Source: Actinocrispum wychmicini
Lineage (GTDB): Bacteria; Actinomycetota; Actinomycetes; Mycobacteriales; Pseudonocardiaceae
Assembly: GCF_004345645.1 (NCBI RefSeq)
Contig: NZ_SLWS01000013.1
Location: 124,001-188,000 of the forward strand
Direction: 5' to 3'
Length of the DNA stretch: 64,000 bases
Position numbers and translations under genes: made by a program. This document shows, in pieces, positions 8,568-16,571 of this stretch. Numbering within the stretch: the first letter of the stretch is position 1; each line of letters starts with the position of its first letter. Under the pieces are notes generated by a model. It saw only the letters and a program-made list of their open reading frames with translations, made no database searches and was not told the DNA's origin.

Positions 8568-8848
8568 GGCGAACGGTCCCGGCGTTGCCGATGTCCCGTT
8601 TCGCGCGACACGCGCGGCCGGTAGGGCCTACGGTGAGTCAGCGGAGGTAATCGGTGGGATTCGGCAACGTACGGGTCAGGTTCTCCCGCTTTGCGGTTCC
8701 GGGCACGTACAGTCGAGAGGTGCGCGGGTCATGACCCGCCGCCTGGACACCCCGACCGGTGTTGAAGTCGAGACACCCGAGCGGGCGAGAAGCTCGAACA
8801 CAGCCAGGCGTACCGCTGGTACGCCGGAGGGGACAGAGGTCAGCGGTC

Positions 8849-10138
8849 ATGGCACGTATCGGTGACGGCGGAGACCTGCTCAAGTGCTCCTTCTGCGGGA
8901 AGAGCCAGAAGCAGGTGAAGAAGCTCATCGCCGGCCCCGGCGTGTACATCTGCGACGAGTGCATCGACCTGTGCAACGAGATCATCGAGGAGGAGCTGGC
9001 CGAGGCGGGCGACGTCAAGCTCGACGAACTGCCCAAGCCGGCCGAGATCCACGACTTCCTCGACCAGTACGTGATCGGGCAGGACGACGCGAAACGCAGC
9101 CTCGCCGTAGCGGTGTACAACCACTACAAGCGGATCCAGTCGGGCGACCGGGTGCGCGAAGGACGGGACTCCCGCGAGGAGACCGTCGAGCTGGCCAAGT
9201 CCAACATCCTGATGCTGGGGCCCACCGGCTGTGGCAAGACCTACCTGGCGCAGACCCTGGCCAAGCTGCTCAACGTGCCGTTCGCGATCGCGGACGCCAC
9301 GGCGCTGACCGAGGCGGGCTACGTCGGTGAAGACGTCGAGAACATCCTGCTGAAGCTGATCCAGGCCGCGGACTACGACGTGAAGCGAGCCGAGACCGGC
9401 ATCATCTACATCGACGAGGTGGACAAGATCGCTCGCAAGAGCGAGAACCCGTCGATCACCCGTGACGTGTCCGGGGAGGGCGTGCAGCAGGCCCTGTTGA
9501 AGATCCTGGAGGGCACCACGGCGAGTGTGCCCCCGCAGGGCGGCCGCAAGCACCCGCACCAGGAGTTCATCCAGATCGACACGACGAACGTGCTGTTCAT
9601 CGTGGCCGGCGCGTTCGCCGGGCTGGAGAAGATCATCCAGGACCGGGTCGGCAAGCGCGGCCTCGGCTTCGGCGCCGAGATCCGCACCGCCGCGGAGATC
9701 GACAAGAGCGACGTGTTCGCCGACACCATGCCCGAGGACCTGATCAAGTTCGGCCTGATCCCGGAGTTCATCGGCCGGTTGCCGATCGTGGCCAGCGTGA
9801 CCAACCTGGACAAAGAGTCCCTGGTGACGATCCTGACCGCGCCGCGCAACGCCCTGGTGAAGCAGTACCAGAAGCTGTTCGAGATGGACGGCGTGGAGCT
9901 GGAGTTCACCGAGACGGCCCTGGAGGCCATCGCGGACCAGGCGATCCTGCGCGGCACCGGTGCCCGTGGCCTGCGCGCGATCATGGAGGAGGTCCTGCAG
10001 CCGGTGATGTACGACATCCCGAGCCGTACGGACGTCGCCAAGGTTGTGATCACCGAGCAGACGGTCCGGGAGAACGTGAACCCGACCATCGTCGCCCGTC
10101 AGCCCACTCGCCGCGAGCGCCGCGAGAAGTCGGCCTGA
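8849..10138 (+). CDS. clpX: ATP-dependent Clp protease ATP-binding subunit ClpX
   Basis: A 429-residue AAA+ unfoldase. The N-terminal zinc-binding domain has Cys13, Cys16, Cys35 and Cys38 (CSFC and CDEC). Then come Walker A GPTGCGKT, Walker B IIYIDEVDKI, the GGRKHPHQE loop (RKH substrate-binding region) and sensor/arginine elements within RGTGARGLRAI. It recognises tagged proteins, unfolds them and threads them into ClpP. ATG at 8849 is the only start that gives the canonical MARIGDGGDLLKC N-terminus. It has its own 281-bp upstream region and ends at a strong intrinsic terminator, so it is probably a separate transcription unit from clpP. Confidence 0.98.
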   Translation: MARIGDGGDLLKCSFCGKSQKQVKKLIAGPGVYICDECIDLCNEIIEEELAEAGDVKLDELPKPAEIHDFLDQYVIGQDDAKRSLAVAVYNHYKRIQSGDRVREGRDSREETVELAKSNILMLGPTGCGKTYLAQTLAKLLNVPFAIADATALTEAGYVGEDVENILLKLIQAADYDVKRAETGIIYIDEVDKIARKSENPSITRDVSGEGVQQALLKILEGTTASVPPQGGRKHPHQEFIQIDTTNVLFIVAGAFAGLEKIIQDRVGKRGLGFGAEIRTAAEIDKSDVFADTMPEDLIKFGLIPEFIGRLPIVASVTNLDKESLVTILTAPRNALVKQYQKLFEMDGVELEFTETALEAIADQAILRGTGARGLRAIMEEVLQPVMYDIPSRTDVAKVVITEQTVRENVNPTIVARQPTRRERREKSA

Positions 10139-10155
10139 GCTTCGACGACTTGGAG

Positions 10156-10183
10156 AACGGCCCCCAGGTTGGGGGCCGTTTTT
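10156..10183 (+). terminator. Intrinsic terminator of clpX
   Basis: AACGGCCCCC (10156-10165) pairs perfectly with GGGGGCCGTT (10171-10180) around AGGTT and runs into TTT, a rare actinobacterial terminator with a U tract. The convergent esterase stop lies only two bases further. Confidence 0.93.
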
Positions 10184-10184
10184 C

Positions 10185-11072
10185 TCATCCCTGGGCGGTG
10201 GCCGGGGTGTGCTTGCCGAGGAAACCGAGGACGCTGGGAACGATCCCGCGGTAGAAGGCGTCGCTGTGGGTCCCGGGGCCGGTGTACCGCACCTCGGGGT
10301 TGGCCAGCTTGATGAACTTGCGGGTGCCTTCGATGAAGTGGTCCTCGGTGCCGCACCAGATGCCCACCGGGACCTTGCCGAGCTTGTCCACGTTGCGCAG
10401 CGGGTCGAGGGCCGCCCAGTCGGCGGTGTCCCGGAACGCCTTCCGGGTGCTCATCTCCCGCCAGGACGTGAGCAGGCCGGGGGAGATGGCCGCGATCGCC
10501 TGAGCCGGGCGGCCGGCTTCGTGCCGTCGCCGGCCGTAGAGCAACGCGCCGAAGCCGCCCATGGAGATGCCGGCGCACGCGAACGGCACGCCGTTGGCGT
10601 CGCCGAGGCCGCGGGCTTTCAGCCAGGCGGGGACTTCCTCCAGGAGCATGCCCATGGGGTTGTCGCCGCGCTGGTTCTCGTGCCAGTAGTTGTCGCCGCC
10701 GTCCACCGCCACGAACGCGAACGGGGGGATCGTGCCGTTGGCCGCTTCGGTCGCCAGTCGCTGCGCCAGGCCAGTGGGGGCTGCGTTGCTGGCGTGCCCG
10801 TGCAGGCCGTGCAGCAGCAGGCAGACAGGCAGGTTCTTGGCCGGGGTGTCGCTGGGCAGGATCGTCACCAGGTCGACTTCCTTGTGCCGCTGGTGCGAGT
10901 AGACCCGCTCCTGTCGTTTGATCCCGTCCGGGCCCACCGCGGGCCGGCTGGACATGCCCAGCACGTCACCTACCATGTCGGCGAGCGGGATCACCCCGGT
11001 CGCCGACCCGAGTACCAGGCTGGCCGTGGCCAGACCGGCCGTGCCGGCGACGAGCACCGAACGCCGGCTCAT
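10185..11072 (-). CDS. Tat-exported alpha/beta-hydrolase (esterase, PF00756-like)
   Basis: A 295-residue secreted enzyme. ATG at 11070-11072 is chosen because GAGGAG lies nine bases before it and the protein then starts MSRRSVLVAG, a twin-arginine signal followed by a hydrophobic core to about residue 30. The hydrolase core has the oxyanion segment LLLHGLHGH, the nucleophile elbow GISMGGFG, an acidic residue in GTEDHF and a His in GTHSDAF. This matches the esterase D/antigen 85-like fold, usually acting on acyl or carbohydrate esters outside the cell. Longer in-frame starts at 11139-11141 and 11198 would place extra residues before the Tat motif and lack a ribosome binding site. Confidence 0.85.
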   Translation of the reverse strand: MSRRSVLVAGTAGLATASLVLGSATGVIPLADMVGDVLGMSSRPAVGPDGIKRQERVYSHQRHKEVDLVTILPSDTPAKNLPVCLLLHGLHGHASNAAPTGLAQRLATEAANGTIPPFAFVAVDGGDNYWHENQRGDNPMGMLLEEVPAWLKARGLGDANGVPFACAGISMGGFGALLYGRRRHEAGRPAQAIAAISPGLLTSWREMSTRKAFRDTADWAALDPLRNVDKLGKVPVGIWCGTEDHFIEGTRKFIKLANPEVRYTGPGTHSDAFYRGIVPSVLGFLGKHTPATAQG

Positions 11073-11227
11073 CCGCCGTCGCTCCTCCTGCTCGGTCCCG
11101 TCTTCGTCCACCCCGGTCCTTCCCCCGATGGCCACACACATGGTCTTTACCAGTAAGACGTCTGCGCGTGTGCCCACGTTGCATCCTGTTGCCACCATCG
11201 GGCCACAGGGGCCGGACGTTTCGCCCG

Positions 11228-12067
11228 CTACGGTGACGTTGAGTACTCAACCAGGCGTTCGAGGCCGCTGTACACGTTCATCTCCTCGCCGCGGAGGAAC
11301 CCGACCAGGGTCATCCCGCTCTCGACGGCCAGTTCGACGGCGAGTGACGACGGCGCCGAGACCGCGGCCAGCACCGGCACACCGGCCATCGTGGCCTTCT
11401 GAACGAGCTCAAAGGACGCCCTTCCGGACACCAGCAGCACGGTCCCTGTCAACGGCACAAGGCCCTGCAGCAACGCCCACCCCATCACCTTGTCGACCGC
11501 GTTGTGCCGGCCGATGTCCTCGCGGACCACGAGCGTGGTGCCGTCCGCGCGGAACAGTCCGGCCGCGTGCAACCCGCCGGTCGACTCGAACACGCGCTGC
11601 GCCTCGCGCAATGCGTCCGGCAGGGTGGTCAGCACGGTTGGGGAGATCCGCACCGGGTCCTGCGCGGGGGAGAACCGGGACTTGAGCTTCACGGCGTCCA
11701 ACGCGGCCTTGCCGCACACCCCGCACGACGACGTCGTGTAGAAATTGCGCTCCACGCCGGTGTCGGGCGGCGGGACACCCTCGGCCAAGGCGATGTCGAG
11801 CACGTTATATGTGTTTTTGCCAGAGTCGTCGACGCTGTCGCAGTACCGGGCCGTCGCGATGTCCTCCCGGTCGCCGACCACGCCTTCGGTCAGCAGAAAA
11901 CCGTGCGCCAGTTCGACGTCGTGGCCGGGCGTCCGCATGGTCACTGCCAGGGCTTTTCCGTCCACCCGAAGCTCAAGCGGCTCCTCGGCCGCGAGACTGT
12001 CCGGGCGGCGGCGTTGGCCGTTCGGAGTCAGCCTCACCACCGGCCGGCGTACGGTCACCCGTCCCAT
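11228..12067 (-). CDS. fdhD: Formate dehydrogenase accessory sulfurtransferase FdhD
   Basis: A 279-residue FdhD. It relays sulfur from a cysteine desulfurase to the bis-MGD molybdenum cofactor of formate dehydrogenase. The signature Cys pair sits in the flexible loop SSCGVCG near residue 118. Other family blocks are present: LAVTMRTPGHDVELAHGFL, TGGLHAAGLF, REDIGRHNAVDKV and SGRASFELVQKA. It is divergent from an oxalate/formate-type antiporter with a 75-bp gap, fitting a formate-handling locus, although no formate dehydrogenase subunit is in the window. ATG at 12065-12067 gives the standard N-terminus. Confidence 0.96.
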   Translation of the reverse strand: MGRVTVRRPVVRLTPNGQRRRPDSLAAEEPLELRVDGKALAVTMRTPGHDVELAHGFLLTEGVVGDREDIATARYCDSVDDSGKNTYNVLDIALAEGVPPPDTGVERNFYTTSSCGVCGKAALDAVKLKSRFSPAQDPVRISPTVLTTLPDALREAQRVFESTGGLHAAGLFRADGTTLVVREDIGRHNAVDKVMGWALLQGLVPLTGTVLLVSGRASFELVQKATMAGVPVLAAVSAPSSLAVELAVESGMTLVGFLRGEEMNVYSGLERLVEYSTSP

Positions 12068-12142
12068 GTGGAACTCCTTCTTGCTGCACCCGCTTCATGC
12101 CATTAGTTTGCCTACTCAACAACCAGCGTACGGAGGTCAACG

Positions 12143-13495
12143 ATGGCCCTCGGTTTCCTGGACCGCTCCCGCACGATCGCGCCGGCCGGCTGGAGCCGCT
12201 GGCTGATCCCACCCGCCGCACTCTCCATCCATCTGTCGATCGGGCAGGCGTACAGCTGGAGCGTGTTCAAGACGCCGCTGGAGAAGTATCTCGCACTCAA
12301 CGGCACCCAGAGCGCGTTGCCGTTCCAGCTGGGCATCGTGATGCTCGGGCTGTCCGCCGCCCTGTTCGGCACCAGGGTGGAACGCAACGGCCCGCGCTGG
12401 GCGATGTTCGTGTCGCTGTGCTGTTTCGTCAGCGGGTTCCTGATCTCCGCGCTCGGCGTGGCCACCCAGCAGTATTGGCTGGTCGTACTCGGGTACGGCG
12501 GCGTCGGCGGGATCGGCCTGGGCATGGGCTACATCTCGCCGGTGTCCACGCTCATCAAATGGTTCCCGGACCGGCCCGGGATGGCCACCGGCATCGCCAT
12601 CATGGGCTTCGGCGGCGGCGCGCTGATCGCATCGCCCTGGTCCAACGCCATGCTCACCGGCTTCGGCGGCGACCGCGGTGCGATCGCGCTGGCCTTCCTG
12701 GTGCACGGCCTGGTGTACGCCGTGTTCATGGCCATGGGCGTGCTGCTGATCCGGGTGCCGGCGGACGACTGGCTGCCAACCGGGTGGAACCCGGTCCAGG
12801 ACGCCAAACAGCACACGTTGATCACCACGGCCAACGTGTCCGCGCGCAACGCGATCAAGACACCACAGTTCTGGTTCTTGTGGATAGTGCTGTGCTTCAA
12901 CGTGTCCGCCGGCATCGGGATCCTGGAGAAGGCGTCGCCGATGATCCAGGACTTCTTCAGGGCCACGCCGATCCCGGTCAGCGCTGCGGCCGCGACCGGA
13001 TTCCTGGCGCTGCTGTCGCTGGCGAACATGCTCGGCCGGATCGGCTGGTCGTCCACATCGGACCTGGTCGGCCGCAAGAACATCTACCGGCTGTACCTGG
13101 GGGTCGGCGCGGTGCTGTACCTGGTCATCGCGTTGTCCACCAACTCGTCGAAGCTGCTGTTCATCATCTGCGCGATGCTCATCCTTTCCTTCTACGGCGC
13201 CGGTTTCGCCACCATCCCGGCGTACCTGAAGGACCTGTTCGGCACGTACCAGGTCGGCGCCATCCACGGCCGGCTGCTCACCGCGTGGTCGGTCGCCGGC
13301 GTGCTCGGCCCGCTGATCGTCAACGCGATCGCCGACTCGCAGAAGTCCGCCGGCAAGAGCGGACCGGCGCTGTACACGACGTCCATGTACATCATGATCG
13401 GCCTGCTGGTGCTCGGGTTCGTGGCCAACGAACTGATCCGGCCGGTCAACGCAAGGTTCCATGAGCCGGTCGCGCAGGAGGTGACTTCCTCATGA
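12143..13495 (+). CDS. Major facilitator transporter, oxalate/formate antiporter (OFA) type
   Basis: A 450-residue 12-helix transporter. The first helix contains PPAALSIHLSIGQAYSWSVF, a hallmark of the OFA subfamily (2.A.1.11). The loop 2-3 region has GTRVERNGPRWAMF, and helix 5 has GFGGGALIASPWSN. Loop 8-9 carries GRIGWSSTSDLVGRKNIY. OxlT of this family exchanges oxalate for formate; other members move other monocarboxylates, so the substrate is inferred. ATG at 12143 follows CGGAGG by seven bases. Its stop overlaps the start of a tiny downstream gene (ATGA), and fdhD lies divergently upstream. Confidence 0.85.
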   Translation: MALGFLDRSRTIAPAGWSRWLIPPAALSIHLSIGQAYSWSVFKTPLEKYLALNGTQSALPFQLGIVMLGLSAALFGTRVERNGPRWAMFVSLCCFVSGFLISALGVATQQYWLVVLGYGGVGGIGLGMGYISPVSTLIKWFPDRPGMATGIAIMGFGGGALIASPWSNAMLTGFGGDRGAIALAFLVHGLVYAVFMAMGVLLIRVPADDWLPTGWNPVQDAKQHTLITTANVSARNAIKTPQFWFLWIVLCFNVSAGIGILEKASPMIQDFFRATPIPVSAAAATGFLALLSLANMLGRIGWSSTSDLVGRKNIYRLYLGVGAVLYLVIALSTNSSKLLFIICAMLILSFYGAGFATIPAYLKDLFGTYQVGAIHGRLLTAWSVAGVLGPLIVNAIADSQKSAGKSGPALYTTSMYIMIGLLVLGFVANELIRPVNARFHEPVAQEVTSS

Positions 13496-13599
13496 ACCGC
13501 ACCGCACTGATGGTCCTCGTCTGGCTGTGGGTGGCCGTACCGTTCGCCTACGGCGTGTACGAGCTGATCCAGAACGTCAAAAAGATGTTCACGGGCTGA
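13492..13599 (+). CDS. 35-residue membrane protein, probable small partner of the MFS transporter
   Basis: An ATGA overlap couples this short gene to the transporter. The product is 35 residues: a short polar N-terminus, one hydrophobic helix (TALMVLVWLWVAVPFAYGVY) and a basic amphipathic tail (NVKKMF). Small single-helix proteins placed directly after OFA-type transporters recur in actinobacteria and proteobacteria and are annotated as small subunits; a stabilising or regulatory role is inferred. Translational coupling and conserved position are the main evidence that it is real. Confidence 0.8.
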   Translation: MNRTALMVLVWLWVAVPFAYGVYELIQNVKKMFTG

Positions 13600-14230
13600 G
13601 CGCGGCCACCAGGACGGCACGTGCCTCGTGCACGTGCTCCTCGGCGTACCGCGAGGCGGCCTCGGGGTCGCCACGCCGGAGCATGGCGACGATCTCGCGG
13701 TGCTCGTCGACCACGATCGCCCGGTAGTGCTCGCCGTTCAGCCGGACGCGGGTGAGCTGGAACAGGTACACCTGGGACCGCAACGCCCGCCACGCGCTGA
13801 TCAGGCGGGCGTTGCCGGTCGCCTGGTAGATCGTGTCGTGGAACCGCATGTCCAGGGCCAGCAGGCGGTCGTCGTCGGTCAGGTCGAGCATGACGGCCAC
13901 GATCTCGTCGAGCTCGTCGAGTGAGACGCGGCCGATGGCTGTGCTCGTGGCGAGCCCTTCCAGAGCGGCCCGGACGGCGTAGACCTCTTCGACGTCATGG
14001 ACGGTTACGTCGATCACTTTGGTGCCGCGGTGCCACTCGCTGCGCACCAGGCCCTCGGCTTCCAGGACGGCCAGTCCCTCCCGCACGGAACCACGGCTGA
14101 TGTCCAGCTCGGCGGCCAGTTCGATCTCGCGGAGCTGGCTGCCGGGCGGGACCACGCCGCCGAAGATCGCGTCCCGGATCCGCTCGGCCGCCTCGTCCGC
14201 CATGCCCCGCCGGGCCGCCCGCTCAAACAT
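13589..14230 (-). CDS. GntR family (FadR/FCD subfamily) transcriptional regulator
   Basis: A 213-residue regulator. The N-terminal winged helix spans about residues 8-75 (RIRDAIFGGVVPPGSQLREI, then ISRGSVREGLAVLEAEGLV). The C-terminal FCD ligand domain has the metal-binding acidic/His pattern (DMRFHDTIYQATGN and DEHREIVAML). ATG at 14228-14230 is assumed; an ATG at 14203 is also possible and would place the nearby operator fully upstream, while an ATG at 14266 would put it inside the gene. It lies divergent from a VOC protein/dehydrogenase pair and tail to tail with the transporter operon, overlapping the small gene's end by 11 bases. A perfect inverted repeat at its start suggests autoregulation. 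Confidence 0.88.
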   Translation of the reverse strand: MFERAARRGMADEAAERIRDAIFGGVVPPGSQLREIELAAELDISRGSVREGLAVLEAEGLVRSEWHRGTKVIDVTVHDVEEVYAVRAALEGLATSTAIGRVSLDELDEIVAVMLDLTDDDRLLALDMRFHDTIYQATGNARLISAWRALRSQVYLFQLTRVRLNGEHYRAIVVDEHREIVAMLRRGDPEAASRYAEEHVHEARAVLVAALSP

Positions 14231-14253
14231 GTCCGAATGTTGACATTCGGACA
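14230..14253. promoter_or_regulatory. Perfect inverted repeat, probable GntR operator
   Basis: TGTCCGAATG (14230-14239), spacer TTGA, CATTCGGACA (14244-14253). This 10-4-10 palindrome sits between the divergent GntR regulator and the VOC gene, overlapping the regulator's putative start codon by one base and ending 22 bp before the VOC start. Its position suits repression of both directions. Confidence 0.7.
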
Positions 14254-14275
14254 ATCCGCGGGTCAAGGTGGAGGC

Positions 14276-14851
14276 ATGACCCGACCCGAATCAGGTGACG
14301 CCGTGACCAAACCTGCGTCCGGTGACGCCGTGACTCGACCTGTGTCCGGTGACGTCGCGGCTCGACCTGTATCTGGTGACGTCGCGGCCCGACCTGCACC
14401 TGGTGACGCCGTGAGCCGACCTGGATTTCACCTGGCCATCCCCGTCGACGACCTTGCCGCGGCGCGCGCTTTCTATGGCGGCGTGCTCGGGCTGACGGAG
14501 GGCAGGTCCGCCGACGCGTGGGTCGACTGGAACTTCCACGGCCACCAGGTCGTGACGCATGTCGTCCCCGGACACAGGGCGACCGCCCCCGGGGACGGGC
14601 ACGACGCTGGGCACAACCCGGTGGATGGGCACTCCGTGCCGGTGCCGCACTTCGGCCTGATCATGGCCGTTCCGGCGTTCCACGCGTTGGCCGACCGGCT
14701 GCGGGCCGCGGGCACCGAGTTCGTGATCGAGCCGTACCAGCGGTTCGCGGGCGAGCCGGGGGAGCAGTGGACCATGTTCTTCCGTGACCCGGCCGGGAAC
14801 GCCTTGGAGTTCAAGGCGTTCCGGGACGAGACGCAGGTGTTCGCGAAATGA
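14276..14851 (+). CDS. VOC (glyoxalase/bleomycin-resistance) family protein with a repetitive N-terminus
   Basis: The vicinal-oxygen-chelate domain begins at about residue 50 (FHLAIPVDDLAAARAFYGGV) and ends with MFFRDPAGNALEFKAF, the family pattern of paired beta-alpha-beta-beta-beta units with a His near the start and a Glu near the end as metal ligands. Before it lie five 9-residue repeats of the form SGDxxxRPx encoded by a 27-bp tandem repeat. ATG at 14276 follows GGTGGAGG closely. A GTG at 14411 in the last repeat would give a normal-length domain with no repeats, so the repeat may be an untranslated or optional extension. The stop overlaps the dehydrogenase start (ATGA), so the two likely act on one small-molecule pathway. 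Confidence 0.8.
   Translation: MTRPESGDAVTKPASGDAVTRPVSGDVAARPVSGDVAARPAPGDAVSRPGFHLAIPVDDLAAARAFYGGVLGLTEGRSADAWVDWNFHGHQVVTHVVPGHRATAPGDGHDAGHNPVDGHSVPVPHFGLIMAVPAFHALADRLRAAGTEFVIEPYQRFAGEPGEQWTMFFRDPAGNALEFKAFRDETQVFAK
14291..14425 (+). repeat. Five 27-bp in-frame tandem repeats
   Basis: Units start at 14291, 14318, 14345, 14372 and 14399. Each carries GGTGACG and ends CGACCTGnn (the first has CAAACCTGCG). Differences fall mostly at third codon positions or conservative sites, so the encoded 9-residue unit is better kept than the DNA, which suggests it is or was translated. Confidence 0.9.
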
Positions 14852-15525
14852 GCCGGGGTGTGCTGGTCACCGGTGGGACGCGCGGGATCGGTCTGGCGAT
14901 CGCGGACGCGTTCCGCGCGTTGGGGGACGAAGTCGTCGCGTTGTCGTCCGCCGACGGCGACCTGGGTGACGCCGACGTGGTCGAGGGGTTGGTGGCGTCG
15001 GCAGTCGACACGCTGGGGACGATCGACGTCCTGGTCAACAACGCCGCGGTGATCCTGTCCAGTCCAGTGGCCACGTCGTCCTATTCGGACTGGCGGGACA
15101 CCTGGCAACGGACGTTGGCGGTGAACGTGTTCGGCGCGGCCAACGTGAGCTACTGCGTCGCCCGGCACATGATCGAAAAAGGCGCCGGGCGGATCGTCAA
15201 CGTGGGTTCGCGCGGCGCCTTCCGCGGCGAGCCCAACCACCCCGCGTACGGCGCCAGCAAGGCCGCCCTGCACTCCCTCGGCCAGTCGTTGGCGGTCTCG
15301 CTCGCGCCGCACGGAATCGCGGTGACGTCAGTCGCCCCCGGCTTCGTCGAGACCGAACGGGTCGGCCCGATGCTGACCGACGACGTCCGGCAGCAGAGCC
15401 CGTTCGGCCGGGTCGCCACGCCACAGGAGATCGCGGCCGCCGTGGTCTACCTCGCGTCCGGGCCGGCCGAGTGGGCGTCCGGCGCGGTGCTCGACCTCAA
15501 CGGCGCGTCCTACCTACGGACGTGA
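14848..15525 (+). CDS. Short-chain dehydrogenase/reductase
   Basis: A 225-residue classical SDR. The nucleotide-binding motif TGGTRGIG is at residues 8-15, NNAA follows the fourth strand, the catalytic Ser is in NVGSRGAF, and Tyr/Lys are in YGASK. PGFVETERV follows the active site as expected. It should catalyse NAD(P)-dependent oxidation or reduction of a small alcohol or ketone. Translation is coupled to the upstream VOC gene by ATGA. Its last 29 bases overlap the convergent TetR gene. The control by the neighbouring GntR regulator is inferred from position. Confidence 0.93.
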   Translation: MSRGVLVTGGTRGIGLAIADAFRALGDEVVALSSADGDLGDADVVEGLVASAVDTLGTIDVLVNNAAVILSSPVATSSYSDWRDTWQRTLAVNVFGAANVSYCVARHMIEKGAGRIVNVGSRGAFRGEPNHPAYGASKAALHSLGQSLAVSLAPHGIAVTSVAPGFVETERVGPMLTDDVRQQSPFGRVATPQEIAAAVVYLASGPAEWASGAVLDLNGASYLRT

Positions 15526-16219
15526 ACCAACCGAGGTCTTTCAGCAGTTGGACACCCTCCTTGGTGACCGACCGCAGCACCGGCAGCCTGGACAGGCGCA
15601 CCAGCCGGTCGATCATCGGCACCGTGCGGTCCACGAGAATCCGGCTGCGGGCGCTGTCCGGCGCCCGGTCGTGCACCCAGAACAGCACGATTCCCATGTG
15701 GTAGAGCCACAACAGGCCGGGCAGCTCCGGCCGCAGGGTCGCGTCGGGCTTCGCGTCCGACCCGGCCAGCACCCGTTCCTGCATCGCGATGTTCGCGGTG
15801 CGGGCGGGCTCTGACTCCGCCGAGAACGGGCTGAGTGGGCTGGTCGGGTCGGCCGCGTTCTTGAAGAACTGCGCGGCGAACTCGTGGTACGGCTCGGCGA
15901 TGTCCAACCAGATGTGCAGCACCCCGCGCAGCCGGGCCGCGAAGTTCCGCTCACCGGCCAGCAGGTCGGTGCAGGACTCCAGGAACACCGCCTGCATCTG
16001 GTCGTAGAACCCTTGGATCAGGTGTTCCTTGGACTCGAAGTAGTAGTAGGCGTTGCCGACCGACACGCCCGCTTCCTTCGCGATCGCCCGCATGGTGGTG
16101 CGGTCGTAGCCCTGTTCCCGGAACAGCCGCAGGGCCGTCGCCATGATCAGGCTCCTGGTCTGCTCACTCTTGGCGGAGCTACCCGCCGACTTGACACCGG
16201 GCAGGCCAGGTTCCGTCAT
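15497..16219 (-). CDS. TetR family transcriptional regulator
   Basis: A 240-residue TetR protein. The DNA-binding domain occupies about residues 18-65 (RSLIMATALRLFREQGYDRT, then AGVSVGNAYYYFESKEHLI). The larger C-terminal domain includes FAAQFFKNAADPTSP and is typical of the subfamily that controls its own membrane operon. ATG at 16217-16219 is chosen; an ATG at 16228 adds three residues. It overlaps the end of the upstream DCC gene by 41 bases, so the three genes from 16966 down are one operon. Two TTGAAC inverted repeats in front of that operon are its probable binding sites. Confidence 0.92.
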   Translation of the reverse strand: MTEPGLPGVKSAGSSAKSEQTRSLIMATALRLFREQGYDRTTMRAIAKEAGVSVGNAYYYFESKEHLIQGFYDQMQAVFLESCTDLLAGERNFAARLRGVLHIWLDIAEPYHEFAAQFFKNAADPTSPLSPFSAESEPARTANIAMQERVLAGSDAKPDATLRPELPGLLWLYHMGIVLFWVHDRAPDSARSRILVDRTVPMIDRLVRLSRLPVLRSVTKEGVQLLKDLGWFTSVGRTRR

Positions 16220-16571
16220 GATGTTCACCGTAGTCTTTGTCGCGCAGCCGGTTGGCGAGGCTCATCGCGGCCCGGAGGGCCACCTTGTTCCGGCTGGCCG
16301 AAGCGCGGACGGCAACCCCTCGAAACGCCGCCAACGCCCACAGGCACACCAGCCAGGCCCGTTCACCCTGATATACCTCGCCTTCGTCGGATACCACCGT
16401 CAGGTCGCACAAGGTTCGCGTGTGGTCGAGATCCGGAAACATCCCCAGGGCTTCCGGCGAACCCGCCGACACGAACCGCAACGGCACCAACTGTGTCCGG
16501 TGGGACAGCCAGTCACGAGCACGCCGGCAGAAGTTGCAGCCGCCGTCGTACAGAACCGTCAGGCTCTTCAT
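16179..16571 (-). CDS. DCC1-like thiol-disulfide oxidoreductase (DUF393)
   Basis: A 130-residue protein of the DCC family. The signature YDGGCNFCRRARDWL lies at residues 7-21, giving a redox-active CxxC on a thioredoxin-like fold. The middle helices (GERAWLVCLWALAAF) fit the family. ATG at 16569-16571 overlaps the stop of the upstream membrane protein (ATGA on the minus strand), so translation is coupled. Physiological partners of these proteins are mostly unknown; pairing with an integral membrane protein suggests a redox function at the membrane, which is inference. Confidence 0.88.
   Translation of the reverse strand: MKSLTVLYDGGCNFCRRARDWLSHRTQLVPLRFVSAGSPEALGMFPDLDHTRTLCDLTVVSDEGEVYQGERAWLVCLWALAAFRGVAVRASASRNKVALRAAMSLANRLRDKDYGEHHDGTWPARCQVGG

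Noticed and set aside
14291..14425. 27-bp repeats as a CRISPR-like array
   Set aside because: Units are contiguous with no spacers and form an in-frame protein repeat.
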